DNA of 59,658 bases from Polyangiaceae bacterium (GCA_025936115.1 JAICTZ010000045.1:1-59658); one strand, 5' to 3'; positions 51,193-59,658 are shown, numbered from the stretch's first letter. Numbers and translations: made by a program. The notes: generated by a model from the sequence alone, not told the origin.

Positions 51193-53288
51193 CCCGCACG
51201 CTGTACCTCGTGCCGAGCGGGCACGAAGTCGGGCTCACCTCGATCGCGCTCGGGCTCGTGCGCGCGCTCGACAAACGGGGCACCCGCGTCGCTTTTTACA
51301 AGCCGATCGGGCAAGCCGCCGCCGAGGACGCGGGCCCCGAACGCTCGACCTATTTCGTGCGCCACACGAGCTCCCTCGAGCCTGCCGAACCGATCGCGCT
51401 CGACGAAGCCGAGGGGCTCTTGGCCGCCGGGCGGAGCGACGAGCTGCTCGAGCGCGTCATGCGCGGCTATCACGCGTCGTCGGCGGGCGCCGACGTCGTC
51501 GTCGTGGAAGGACTGATCGACTCGCAAGAGTCTTCGGGCGAGAGCGAGCTCAACCGCGAGCTCGTGCGCACGCTGAGCGCCGAGGTGATCTTGGCAGCGG
51601 CGCTCGGCGACTTGCCGTCGACGGAGCTCGAAATCCGGCTCGAACGCGCCGCGAGCCGCTACGGCGGATTTTCGCCGGGTCACGTGATCGGCACCATTCT
51701 CAATCGCGTGCGGACCGAAGGTCCGAGCCGTCCGAGTCTGTACGGCTCCGTCGGCAAGCCTCAAAACAGCCTCGATCCCGCGCGCTTCGACGTGCTCGGC
51801 GTCATCCCGGAAAATCCGGAGCTCCGCGCGTGTCGTACCATCGACATCGCGCGCCACTTGCACGCCGACATCGTGCACGAGGGTGAGATCATGGAGCGTC
51901 GCGTCCGGCGCATTTCGCTCCTCGCGCGCACGATCCCGAACCTGCTCGACGAGGTGAGCGCCGGCACGCTGCTCGTCACGCCCGGCGATCGCGTCGACGT
52001 CGTGCTCGCCGTCGCGCTCGCGACGCTGAATTCCGTGCCGGTCGCCGGCCTCGTGCTCACCGGCAATCTGCCGCTGCCGCCCAAAGTCCTCGAGCTCTGC
52101 CGTCCTGCGCTCGAAACGGGGTTGCCCGTGCTGAGCGTGCCCGGCAACAGCTTCGACACGGCGGCAGCGCTGGCGCGGATGTCGCACGAGATCCCGATCG
52201 ACGATTTGGCACGCGCCGAGCAGGGCATGGATTTCATCGCCGAGCACATCGACGTCGACGCGCTCGCCAAGCTCTCCGCGCTGCGTCTCGAGACGCGCCT
52301 TTCGCCGGCGGCATTTTGCTATCGCGTGACCGAGCTCGCGCGCGTGGCCGAGAAGCGCATCGTCTTGCCCGAGGGGGACGAACCGCGCACGGTGAAGGCG
52401 GCGGCCATTTGCGCCGAGCGCGGCATCGCGCGCTGCGTGCTGCTCGGCGAGCCCACGGACGTGAGGCGCGTCGCGAGCGCGCAAGGGGTCGAGCTGCCCG
52501 CGAACGTCGAGATCCTGGACCCACGGGCGCTCCGCGCGCGCTACGTCGCGCCGCTCGTCGAGCTGCGCAAGCACAAGGGCCTCACGCCGCAGGCCGCCGC
52601 GGATTTTCTGGAAGATAACGTCTGGCTCGGCACCGTGATGCTCGCGCTCGGTGAGGTCGACGGTTTGGTTTCGGGCGCGGTCCACTCGACCGCCAATACG
52701 ATCCGGCCCGCGCTACAGATCATCAAGACGAAGCCGGGCGCGCGGGTCGTTTCGTCGGTCTTCTTCATGTGTCTGCCCGAGCAGGTCGTGGTCTACGGCG
52801 ATTGCGCCGTGATCCCCGATCCCGACGCCGACACGCTCGCGGACATCGCGATTCAGAGCGCCGATTCGGCGAGCCGCTTCGGGATCCCGGCCAAAGTCGC
52901 CATGATCAGCTACTCGACGGGCGACTCCGGCTCCGGCTCCGACGTAGACAAAGTGCGCGCGGCCACGCGACTCGCACACGAACGCCGCCCCGATCTCGTG
53001 CTCGACGGGCCCTTGCAATACGACGCCGCCGCCATTCCCGACGTCGCGCGCACCAAAGCACCGGGCAGCCCCGTCGCAGGTCATGCGACCGTCTTCGTCT
53101 TCCCCGATTTGAACACGGGCAACACGACGTACAAGGCCGTCCAGCGCAGCGCACACGTGATCAGTATCGGTCCGATGCTGCAGGGGTTGCGACGACCCGT
53201 GAACGACCTTTCACGCGGCGCGCTCGTGGAGGACATCGTGTACACGATTGCGCTCACCGCAATTCAGGCGAGCGAGACGGCGAGCTGA
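51189..53288 (+). CDS. pta: Phosphate acetyltransferase (long form)
   Basis: A 699-residue enzyme converting acetyl-P and CoA to acetyl-CoA and phosphate. The layout is of the long Pta form: an N-terminal BioD-like P-loop-type domain (1-~200, with LVPSGHEVGLTSIALGLVRA), a DRTGG-type regulatory domain (~210-330), and a C-terminal catalytic PTA domain (~360-690). The catalytic domain includes ISYSTGDSGSGSDVDKVRAA, DGPLQYDAA and LNTGNTTYKAVQR. The ATGA overlap with ackA gives a tight operon. Confidence 0.94.
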   Translation: MTRTLYLVPSGHEVGLTSIALGLVRALDKRGTRVAFYKPIGQAAAEDAGPERSTYFVRHTSSLEPAEPIALDEAEGLLAAGRSDELLERVMRGYHASSAGADVVVVEGLIDSQESSGESELNRELVRTLSAEVILAAALGDLPSTELEIRLERAASRYGGFSPGHVIGTILNRVRTEGPSRPSLYGSVGKPQNSLDPARFDVLGVIPENPELRACRTIDIARHLHADIVHEGEIMERRVRRISLLARTIPNLLDEVSAGTLLVTPGDRVDVVLAVALATLNSVPVAGLVLTGNLPLPPKVLELCRPALETGLPVLSVPGNSFDTAAALARMSHEIPIDDLARAEQGMDFIAEHIDVDALAKLSALRLETRLSPAAFCYRVTELARVAEKRIVLPEGDEPRTVKAAAICAERGIARCVLLGEPTDVRRVASAQGVELPANVEILDPRALRARYVAPLVELRKHKGLTPQAAADFLEDNVWLGTVMLALGEVDGLVSGAVHSTANTIRPALQIIKTKPGARVVSSVFFMCLPEQVVVYGDCAVIPDPDADTLADIAIQSADSASRFGIPAKVAMISYSTGDSGSGSDVDKVRAATRLAHERRPDLVLDGPLQYDAAAIPDVARTKAPGSPVAGHATVFVFPDLNTGNTTYKAVQRSAHVISIGPMLQGLRRPVNDLSRGALVEDIVYTIALTAIQASETAS

Positions 53289-53361
53289 GTAAGAGCGCGG
53301 CGGGGGCCGTGCGCCCGCCAGCTGCCCCTTGTCATGAGACTCGGCGGGCTTATGAACGTTC

Positions 53362-53946
53362 GTGGTCAGCTACGAAGCGGTCATCCGCTGGAGTTGGGGG
53401 GTTTTGGTCCTCGTCTGGAGCGTCTCCGCTTTTGTGGTGAAGCGTGACGTGCGCCGCGGGCGCGCCGCGCAATGGTCCGCGTATTGGCTCTTGCGAGCCG
53501 CGTTGGCGGCGCTCCTCGTCTTTGCCGCGCTGCAGGCGGACCGTACGGGAGCGACTCCTCTGCTCGGTCGTAGCTGGTTCATGCCGCCGCCGCTCGTCGG
53601 CTGGCTCGGCGCTGCGCTCGTGGTGCTCGGTATCGGCTTTGCCGTCTGGGCGCGGACACACCTCGGCCGCAATTGGAGCCCTGTCCCGGCGATCAAAGAA
53701 GACCACGAACTCGTGACGAGCGGTCCCTACTCGCTCGTGCGTCATCCCATCTACACGGGCGTTCTCTGCGCGGCGCTCGGCACCGCTTGCACCGGCAGCG
53801 TCATCGGTGCGGCGGTGTTCGGCTTTGGCTCTGTCGTCTTCATCTCGCGTATCACCCGAGAGGAACGCATCATGCTCGAGCTGTTTCCGACCGCGTACCC
53901 GGCCTACCAAGCACGCACGAAGCGACTGATCCCCTTCGTCTGGTGA
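53362..53946 (+). CDS. Isoprenylcysteine carboxyl methyltransferase-like membrane protein
   Basis: A 194-residue membrane protein starting at GTG 53362. There are four or five hydrophobic helices, and the ICMT/phospholipid-methyltransferase C-terminal motif is present: GRNWSP, LVTSGPYSLVRHPIYTGVLC and EERIMLELFPTAYPAYQ. Bacterial members methylate lipids, amines or other small molecules with S-adenosylmethionine; the substrate here is unknown. It follows pta by 73 bp and may be read through from it. Confidence 0.88.
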   Translation: MVSYEAVIRWSWGVLVLVWSVSAFVVKRDVRRGRAAQWSAYWLLRAALAALLVFAALQADRTGATPLLGRSWFMPPPLVGWLGAALVVLGIGFAVWARTHLGRNWSPVPAIKEDHELVTSGPYSLVRHPIYTGVLCAALGTACTGSVIGAAVFGFGSVVFISRITREERIMLELFPTAYPAYQARTKRLIPFVW

Positions 53947-54114
53947 CTCGCCGCGCGCGCTCGAGCAGGCGGCGATGCGTGCCGGGCCATGCGTCCGGTC
54001 ATGAAGATTTTTTAAAACCATCACACTGCTGGGCGCCAATGGCGGATAAGGTGCGCCGCTTGAAGAGTCTGAAACCTGCAGGGGTTTTGTGCGCGGGCGG
54101 TCTCTTGGTTGACG

Positions 54115-54243
54115 GTGCCCTACGGCACGAAGAACCAGCTCGCACTCGACATGCTCGGCTGGCGCCCGACGGTGTTCACGCCCGGCGAGCACGCGTTCCT
54201 GCTCAGAAAACGTGAAAACCGAAGCCGGCGCTCGGCCCCGTGA
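54115..54243 (+). pseudogene. Possible C-terminal gene fragment
   Basis: A 42-residue open stretch reads VPYGTKNQLALDMLGWRPTV and continues through FTPGEHAFLLRKR to a stop at 54241-54243. It looks more protein-like than its surroundings but has no start or upstream domain, and its end overlaps the antisense end of the barrel gene. It could be the tail of a decayed gene or a chance reading. The rest of the 256-bp gap (53947-54202) holds only an AT-rich run near 54006-54018 that might terminate the methyltransferase transcript. Confidence 0.25.
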
Positions 54244-55021
54244 GCACGAACTCGAGGCTCGTCGCACCCGAGCTCGTGCTGCGCTGAAACAGCACCTGAT
54301 AGTGCTGCCAGCCGACCCAAACGGAGAACCACTTGGCGATCATGAATTCGACGCTGGCGGACGCCCAGAATGCCAGATCGGAAGAGACGTTGAAGCCGCC
54401 CACGTCGGTGTGCATGCCGAGTCGAAAGCGTCCGAGCACGAATTCCTCGCGGATGCCGGCGATCGGGTCGAGCCAGGCGTAGTGCGCCGCAAAATCGGTG
54501 TTCTCGGTGGCGTCGATGCCGATGCGATTGTAGCGAACGCCGGCGATGGGACCCCAGCTGAAACGCCGGTCGGCGTGCCGCTGGCTCAAGCGATACGGAC
54601 CGAATTCGTACATGAGAAAGCCACGGGCCATGAGGGCCGAGCTGTCGACGGCGGAGTTCGTCGGTTCGCCGTCCTGCCGTAGGAGCTTGTCGCCGAAGCC
54701 GATGCCGAACACGTCGGCGCGAGCGATGATGGGCCGATAGCCGAGCTCGAGCATGCCCATCGCCACCCAGCGCACTTCCGTCTGCGTTTGGACCAGATCG
54801 GAGAGCGTGCCTTTCGACTGCGTCGAGCCTTCGAACACGAGCAGCGGCAGCCAGACGGGGAGTACGAAGCGCAGGCGCATGCGCGTTGCAGGTTCCGCGG
54901 GCGTCGTCCGGCTCGTGCTCGGCTCCGCGCCTGCGGGCGTGCTCCAGCAGAGGCCAAGCACGAGGCTCACGCCGAGCAGCAGGCGAAGCGAGGCTGTCCG
55001 GAGTGCTCCACGCCGAACCAT
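54203..55021 (-). CDS. Outer-membrane barrel protein
   Basis: A 272-residue exported protein from ATG 55021, with signal LLLGVSLVLGLCWSTPAGA. The mature protein alternates strands and turns (MRLRFVLPVWLPLLVFEG, EVRWVAMGMLELGYRPIIAR, RLGMHTDVGGFNVSSDLAFW) and ends FHVF, consistent with an outer-membrane barrel. I do not recognise the family. It is last in a minus-strand run of three envelope genes and lies 23 bp after the next barrel's stop. Confidence 0.75.
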   Translation of the reverse strand: MVRRGALRTASLRLLLGVSLVLGLCWSTPAGAEPSTSRTTPAEPATRMRLRFVLPVWLPLLVFEGSTQSKGTLSDLVQTQTEVRWVAMGMLELGYRPIIARADVFGIGFGDKLLRQDGEPTNSAVDSSALMARGFLMYEFGPYRLSQRHADRRFSWGPIAGVRYNRIGIDATENTDFAAHYAWLDPIAGIREEFVLGRFRLGMHTDVGGFNVSSDLAFWASASVEFMIAKWFSVWVGWQHYQVLFQRSTSSGATSLEFVLTGPSAGFGFHVF

Positions 55022-55044
55022 GGCCCCCCCGGTCGTCTCGAGAC

Positions 55045-56055
55045 TCACTTCGCGGGAGCGGCGGGGCCGGCTTCGAATAGCCCGAAGCGGTAATTCAAGC
55101 CGAGCACGAACTGGGTGCGATGAATGAAGCCGACCTCGGTGCGAATGCGCCACGCTTTGGTGATGCCGATTTCACCGCCGATCAGCATGTTCCACGGATA
55201 CTTGATGGCTTTGTCGAGCTGGTAGTGAATCACGGGATCGCCGTCGCCGTTGAGGCGTCCGACGATACCGTCGACCACCGCCTGACTTCCCGGCGGCAAG
55301 CCGTCGTACCAACCTTGGAGCTTTTCCTGAAAGCCGCTCCCGCTCACGGCGTCGCTCAGCCTAATTTCACCTTTGGTGTCGGCTTGGATGCTCTGGCGCA
55401 TGCCTCCGACCCACAAAATCCACTCGAGTCCTGCAAAGGTGCCGAAATTTTTCCCGATGCGCGGCGTGAGCAAGAAGGTCCCGACGGGCTTGTCGAGCTT
55501 CTCCATCTTGTTCCACGTCCAGTTGAGGTCGAGCGTCCCGAACAGACCGAGCGCGCCGCCCGAAAAAGTCGCACCGAAGCCCCCGCCGACGCCGGACTGC
55601 ACGGCGCCCGCGTCGAAGGCGAAGGGCTCGACCACCGAAACTTGCGTCTTCGATTCGACGATGTAATTCGCCATCCCGTAGATGTTGACGAACGGGAAGA
55701 GCCAGAGATCGGCGCGCAGGTTGAGCGCGTTGATGCGCGAGTTCAAATCGCCGAACTTGATGATCTTGGAAAGATCGGTCATCGGCCCGTCGTTGACGCC
55801 CACGGCGATGTTGGAAATCGCGATGGCTTGGTCGGCGTACGCGTAGTTGAGGCCGATGCCGAACGGCAGCGGAAAACGAATGCCGCGTTCTGCCAGCTTT
55901 TCGCCCCAGATCGGGAACTTGTAGGGCCAACTGCTCGCGCCATGGCCCGCGTCCGGCGCTTGGGCGCTCGCCACCTCACTCACGAGCAGAGCCGTGGCGA
56001 AGGCAAGCGCGCACGCGGCCGCGCGCCGTCGGGATGCTCCTCGGCGGACGCTCAC
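55045..56055 (-). CDS. Outer-membrane barrel protein
   Basis: A 336-residue exported protein starting at GTG 56055, which overlaps the previous gene's stop as GTGA. Signal: ACALAFATALLVSEVASAQ. The mature part has FGIGLNYAYADQAIAISNIA, repeated aromatic strands, GATFSGGALGLFGTLDLNWT and a final TQFVLGLNYRFGLFEAG, a barrel layout. It is between the lipoprotein gene at 56052 and the barrel gene at 54203 in one likely operon. Confidence 0.78.
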   Translation of the reverse strand: MSVRRGASRRRAAACALAFATALLVSEVASAQAPDAGHGASSWPYKFPIWGEKLAERGIRFPLPFGIGLNYAYADQAIAISNIAVGVNDGPMTDLSKIIKFGDLNSRINALNLRADLWLFPFVNIYGMANYIVESKTQVSVVEPFAFDAGAVQSGVGGGFGATFSGGALGLFGTLDLNWTWNKMEKLDKPVGTFLLTPRIGKNFGTFAGLEWILWVGGMRQSIQADTKGEIRLSDAVSGSGFQEKLQGWYDGLPPGSQAVVDGIVGRLNGDGDPVIHYQLDKAIKYPWNMLIGGEIGITKAWRIRTEVGFIHRTQFVLGLNYRFGLFEAGPAAPAK

Positions 56056-56993
56056 GAGCCACCCGCCCGCTTGAGTTCGAGCTCGATGCGCTCGACGCTC
56101 GCGAGGTTTTGCGTCCCCAGAAGGACTTTGCGATAGAGCACGAAGCGAATCACTTTCTCGGCGCGTTCCGAGCTCAGCTCCGGAGCGAGGACGTTGGCGT
56201 CGAGCAGCGCGCCGACCAGCGTGTCGGTGAGCGCGTCAGGTTCGACGGACGCGAGCGCTTGCACGACGGGCCCGAGCCGTTCGACCAGCACGTCTCCCGC
56301 AAGGCTCGGGTCGAGGATGCCGTTCGGCGAAAGGACATCCAAGAGCCACTCTGCGGCAACTTGGTGCTCGAGCGTGGCCAGCGCCGCGAGCTCCGACGAG
56401 ATCGCCCGAGTGACGCGGGGATCGGCGGACAGAGCGTCCGTCACGGCCGCGGCAGCGCCGTCGAGCGCGCCGTCGACGAGGACGGTCGTGAGCACGTCGC
56501 ACACGAAGGCGAGCACCGCTTGGCTCGCGTCCGGCTCGGGATCGAGCAGCAGGGTGCCGGAAGGTCGATCGTAGTGGTACCCCCAAGCAAAAAAGATGTC
56601 TTCGTCGAGCTTCAGGCGCAGGACGCTCGAGTCCACGACCGAGTAGCGGGAGCCGAGGTCCTGGTATTCGGTGAAGCTCGGCGGTTCGATGAGCAGGCGG
56701 CCGTCGGCGCCGAAGCGGACGCGCGAGCCGTCGAGCGCGTCCGCCGTGGGCGCCGCCGCAGCGTCCGGGTAGAGGACCGTGGCGAGAAACGCGGAGTCCG
56801 TCGGAAAAGGCACCGCTTCGTTACCGTTCGTGACGAGCGTCGTGCTCTCGTATTGCCAGGGGTTATCGAGCAGGAACGAACCCGCGGCGTCGGGCACGGG
56901 TGCGTGCGTCTCTTCGGCGCAAGCGGGGAAGGCGGTGAGGACGGGAAAGAGTAGCCAGAGTCTCAGAGATTGCGCGCTCGGGCGCCGGAGCAT
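56052..56993 (-). CDS. Hypothetical lipoprotein or exported protein
   Basis: From ATG 56993 the product is 313 residues with a hydrophobic segment LRLWLLFPVLTAFPACAEE; the Cys after FPA could be a lipidation site, though the lipobox is not ideal. The remainder is largely Ala/Leu/Asp-rich helices (ALDGAAAAVTDALSADPRV) with no domain I can name. ATG 57014 is an alternative start. It leads the minus-strand envelope run and is divergent from the second DUF4136 gene across ~150 bp. Confidence 0.65.
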   Translation of the reverse strand: MLRRPSAQSLRLWLLFPVLTAFPACAEETHAPVPDAAGSFLLDNPWQYESTTLVTNGNEAVPFPTDSAFLATVLYPDAAAAPTADALDGSRVRFGADGRLLIEPPSFTEYQDLGSRYSVVDSSVLRLKLDEDIFFAWGYHYDRPSGTLLLDPEPDASQAVLAFVCDVLTTVLVDGALDGAAAAVTDALSADPRVTRAISSELAALATLEHQVAAEWLLDVLSPNGILDPSLAGDVLVERLGPVVQALASVEPDALTDTLVGALLDANVLAPELSSERAEKVIRFVLYRKVLLGTQNLASVERIELELKRAGGS

Positions 56994-57144
56994 GCATCGG
57001 CCTTGCGTCCGCATCGGGTGCCGGCCGCGATAGTGCCCATTCCGAACGCGAGAAGCAACCGAGCGCTGCAAAAGAAGTCGCCCGCCGCAAAGCATAAATG
57101 GCGAAGCGTTGACGGTGTGCGGGCGCCATGGCTAAAGGGACGCC

Positions 57145-57789
57145 ATGAATCCGACACGAGTAGGGCACGGCGTGCTGGCGCTCGCGCTCTTCGCCGGCTG
57201 CGCTTCGGCGCCCGACGAAGGCGATCGGTCGCACTCAATCGTGATCACGAAGTTTGCGCCGGACACTGACTTCGCGAAGTACAAGACGTACTACTTGCGG
57301 CCGGAAATTCGCACCGTCGACGACGACGGTGAGCTCACGCCCGTGAGCCCTGCCAAAGCGCAGCCGCTCCTGAACGCCACGGAGCAGAGCCTCGAGGCGC
57401 GCGGCTTCACGGCCGCGAGCAAGGAAGACGCCGACATCGGCGTCGAGCTCCTTTACACGGAGCACGTCTCGACCACCTACTGGTGTTACTCGTGGTGGGA
57501 TCCCTACTACTGGGGCTATCCGCCGTCCTGGGGCTACTACCCGTATTACGGCTGCGACGCCGCGATGTGGGAGTCGAACATGCTCGCTACGTCAATCACG
57601 GATTTGAGCCAAGGTCCGGGTCTTCCCGGCGGCGGGGAAGGCGGCGCGGGCGGGACGGATACGGCGTCTGAGCGCGTGGCAGGCGTGTGGTTCTCCGGCG
57701 TCTACGGCGTCGCGCTCGACACGCCGAGCGCAGTCGACGGGATCAATCAGGCGTTCACGCAGTCTCCCTACCTGAAGGCGGCACCGTGA
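57145..57789 (+). CDS. DUF4136 lipoprotein (second copy)
   Basis: A 214-residue lipoprotein with lipobox LFAGC. It matches the copy at 43372-44010 along its length: SIVITKFAPDTDFAKYKTYY, LRPEIRT, LLNATEQSLEARGFTA, STYWCYSWWDPYYWGYP and VDGINQAFTQSPY. The 20 bp around the start are the same as in the first copy. The next gene, again a barrel, begins 21 bp downstream, so the duplication covered both genes. Confidence 0.85.
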   Translation: MNPTRVGHGVLALALFAGCASAPDEGDRSHSIVITKFAPDTDFAKYKTYYLRPEIRTVDDDGELTPVSPAKAQPLLNATEQSLEARGFTAASKEDADIGVELLYTEHVSTTYWCYSWWDPYYWGYPPSWGYYPYYGCDAAMWESNMLATSITDLSQGPGLPGGGEGGAGGTDTASERVAGVWFSGVYGVALDTPSAVDGINQAFTQSPYLKAAP

Positions 57790-57809
57790 AAACAGCTCGG
57801 CAAAATCGC

Positions 57810-58796
57810 ATGAACAAGACGCTAGCCGGGACCTCGGCGATCGCGCTGCTTTCGACGCTCTGTGCCACTGCCGGAGCTCAATCGACCCCCAAGCCCGCGG
57901 CTCCGCCGCCTGCCGGCGCCGCACCAGCGGCAGCGGCTCCGACGCACGCTGCACCAGCAACGGCCGCTCCATCACACCCCGCACCAGCGACAGCCGCGCC
58001 CGCGCCCGCCGCGCCGCCGCCGCCCGCTGCGGCACCCGCTCCGCCACCGCCCGCCTATCCGGCACCACCCGGCTACGCTGCTCCGCCGCCGGCTTACGGG
58101 GCTCAGCCGGTGCCGCCCGGTCCGCCGCTCGCCCCCTCACCGGTTTATGGTCCGCCGCCTGGTTACGGCTCACCGGCGTACTACGGCGCCCCGCCCGGCG
58201 CGTATCCGCCGCCGCCTCCAGCGCCGAAACGCCCGGAAGGCACGGCTGGTTTCGTCGGTCGCCCGATGATCGGGCTCGCGTGGGACGTGGGCATTCCCGT
58301 CGCGAGCGTCCACGATTTTACGAGCAACGTGAGCGCAGCGGGATTCGATATTTCGCTACGCTACTGGCTCCATCCGCGCGTCACGCTCGGGCTCGAAGTC
58401 GAGTGGCAGACCTACCGCGACGAAAAGCCGCGCACGACCTACGCCCTGGATCACGGCGCGCTCACGGCGACCGCGTACAACAGCCTCCAGGCGGGCTCGC
58501 TCCGTTTCGATGCCGACTACTACTTCCTCGATCGTGGCCCCGTCCTGCCGTTCGCCGGCGTGAACATCGGTTACGGCTGGAGCACGTTCCAGTCCGCCGC
58601 CGCCGATATCGCCCTCTACGACGACGAGGATTCCGTCGTCCTCGGCGCCGAGGTCGGTGCGCTCCTCGCGCTCGCGCCGCGCAAACCGCTGGTCTTGCTC
58701 GCCGCCCGCTACAGCGCCGCACCCTCCATGGAGTTCCTGAGCTCCGTCAAGGACGTGCAGTCGATCACGTTCCAGTTTGGTTTATTGTTGTACTGA
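57810..58796 (+). CDS. Pro/Ala-rich outer-membrane barrel (second copy)
   Basis: A 328-residue exported protein. ATG 57810 aligns with the first copy's start (MNKTL versus MTKTL); a GTG at 57786 overlapping the DUF4136 stop is an alternative. The linker after the signal peptide is about 55 residues longer than in the copy at 44057, through expansion of short Ala/Pro/Thr/His repeats (APATAAPSHPAPATAAPAPA). The barrel is nearly the same: VASVHDFTSNVSAAGFDISL, LGLEVEWQTYRDEKPRTTYA, IGYGWSTFQSAAADIALYD, ending FGLLLY. Confidence 0.83.
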   Translation: MNKTLAGTSAIALLSTLCATAGAQSTPKPAAPPPAGAAPAAAAPTHAAPATAAPSHPAPATAAPAPAAPPPPAAAPAPPPPAYPAPPGYAAPPPAYGAQPVPPGPPLAPSPVYGPPPGYGSPAYYGAPPGAYPPPPPAPKRPEGTAGFVGRPMIGLAWDVGIPVASVHDFTSNVSAAGFDISLRYWLHPRVTLGLEVEWQTYRDEKPRTTYALDHGALTATAYNSLQAGSLRFDADYYFLDRGPVLPFAGVNIGYGWSTFQSAAADIALYDDEDSVVLGAEVGALLALAPRKPLVLLAARYSAAPSMEFLSSVKDVQSITFQFGLLLY

Positions 58797-59552
58797 GCCC
58801 GATAGCGGCGCCGCATGGACGTGCCACGGGCAAGGCCAGCGGACGAAGCTGCGCAAGCCGTCCCCAATGAGACAACGCTCATTGGCGCAGCGGACGTGTG
58901 TCCCGGCGCATGTCGGCGCTGCCATTGCTAACGGCAACGCTCGCAGCGGGCGTGGTGTGCGCCATGGCGCACGCCGCTGCGACGCAACGTTCGCGCCGAG
59001 TGCGGTCTGCCTCATGGCACAGGCCGGTGCGATGCCCGCGCCCCTGACTCTGCGCGACACGTGTGACAGCGCTCGAGAAACTCCACGGCAATACGCGGTA
59101 CGGCAGTATGCGGTATGCGACGCGCGGCAGCGTGAAGCGCCATAGGATCTAAAAGACCCAGCCCCGCGTCCACACCGACGCGCGTGACTCGATGGGTTGC
59201 TCTAATTCTGAGCAATGCCCATGCAGTCGGAGCCGACAGGCAACCAATGCCGGCGGCAGACCAGACACGAGCGGTGATGCACGAGCCGTCATGCACGAGC
59301 CGTCATGCACGAGCCGTCAAATTCATGCGTGGCTCAATGCGAGCTGCGGCTGGTGTGCGCGCTCGGTGCGGCGGGGTGGCACGCGGCGTGGGCTTGTCGT
59401 CGATAGCCGAGGAATGAACTTGCTACGGGTAGGTGCGTGAGCGTCGCGGTTCCGTGGAACGCCATGCGGCTCAATCTGCTCTTTCACGCAGGAAGACTGG
59501 TGACATCCACCTGCTGTCGCCGCGTCTAGCTACGGAGGTCGCGAGACGACAC
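58797..59552. other. Noncoding repeat-rich stretch
   Basis: No convincing gene is seen; open frames here are short and compositionally poor. The stretch holds a 16-bp perfect palindrome GTGCGCCATGGCGCAC at 58957-58972 and near-repeats such as acgcggtacggcagtatgcgg around 59094-59116. It also holds three 14-bp tandem copies at 59277-59318 and the lead-in to the 18-bp array. Confidence 0.6.
59277..59318. repeat. Three exact 14-bp tandem repeats
   Basis: The unit atgcacgagccgtc occurs three times end to end without mismatch. A period of 14 does not keep a reading frame, which argues against a coding role. Confidence 0.85.
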
Positions 59553-59658
59553 GCGACGCGAGAACGACCAGCGACGCGAGAACGACCAGCGACGCGAGAA
59601 CGACCAGCGACGCGAGAACGACCAGCGACGCGAGAACGACCAGCGACGCGAGAACGAC
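59553..59658. repeat. Perfect 18-bp tandem array at window end
   Basis: The unit gcgacgcgagaacgacca repeats five full times and then 16 bases more, with no mismatch, and continues past the window edge. There are no spacers, so it is a minisatellite, not a CRISPR. The 18-bp period would keep frame if translated, but no start is in frame nearby. Confidence 0.9.

Noticed and set aside
59553..59658. CRISPR array
   Set aside because: The 18-bp units are directly adjacent with no spacers, and no cas genes are present in the window.
1..59658. tRNA, rRNA, integrase, transposase or insertion sequence
   Set aside because: I looked for these on both strands and recognised none; the island origin is therefore inferred from composition and gene content only.

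Overview
The window is high-GC, densely packed DNA of the kind found in a large deltaproteobacterial-type genome. The many Ala/Pro-rich outer-membrane barrels, lipoproteins and paralogues suggest Myxococcota, perhaps a Polyangiales relative. That assignment is an inference from gene content; there is no rRNA marker here and I saw no tRNA or rRNA gene.

Bases 1-5640 look like a defence or mobile island. They are visibly less GC-rich than the rest. A winged-helix protein of unknown function is followed by a compact ubiquitin-like operon: a Ubl domain fused to an E2-like domain, a JAMM peptidase fused to an E1-like adenylyltransferase, and a Cys-rich DUF6527 protein. Then come the frameshifted remains of a type I restriction HsdR C-terminus, a small unknown protein, and a dCTP deaminase-family enzyme. 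The Ubl-E2 protein has no cysteine at all, so it cannot form a normal E2 thioester. This is the most interesting locus in the window.

Bases 5677-28525 look chromosomal. They hold two lipoproteins, an exported protein, an ECF sigma factor with an antibiotic-monooxygenase-like partner, a pyruvate-oxidase-like TPP enzyme, a GH15 glucoamylase and an enolase-superfamily enzyme. A three-gene operon follows that couples an Anabaena-sensory-rhodopsin-transducer homologue to a giant FAD/Fe-S oxidoreductase and an SDR. After it lie a YetF (DUF421) membrane protein, hemerythrin, SRPBCC protein, Zn-alcohol dehydrogenase, SRPBCC-TerB protein, luciferase-like monooxygenase, an internally deleted GH63-like glycosidase remnant, and GlgX.

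Bases 28546-43234 are almost all on the minus strand: a CzcCBA heavy-metal efflux system, two MscS-type channels flanking a clan GH-A glycosidase lipoprotein, a FadL-like barrel and a Pro-rich barrel. Bases 43372-46498 carry a DUF4136 lipoprotein and three barrels.

Bases 46574-53946 form an acetyl-phosphate module: phosphoketolase, a TerC membrane protein, acetate kinase, phosphotransacetylase and an ICMT-like methyltransferase. Phosphoketolase makes acetyl-P, AckA converts it to acetate and ATP, and Pta converts it to acetyl-CoA. The glucoamylase and GlgX could supply sugar from storage glucan, and the TPP enzyme would add an oxidative route from pyruvate to acetate.

The right end has three minus-strand envelope proteins, then a second copy of the DUF4136-plus-barrel cassette. 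About 0.86 kb of repeat-rich noncoding DNA follows, ending in a perfect 18-bp tandem array that runs off the window.
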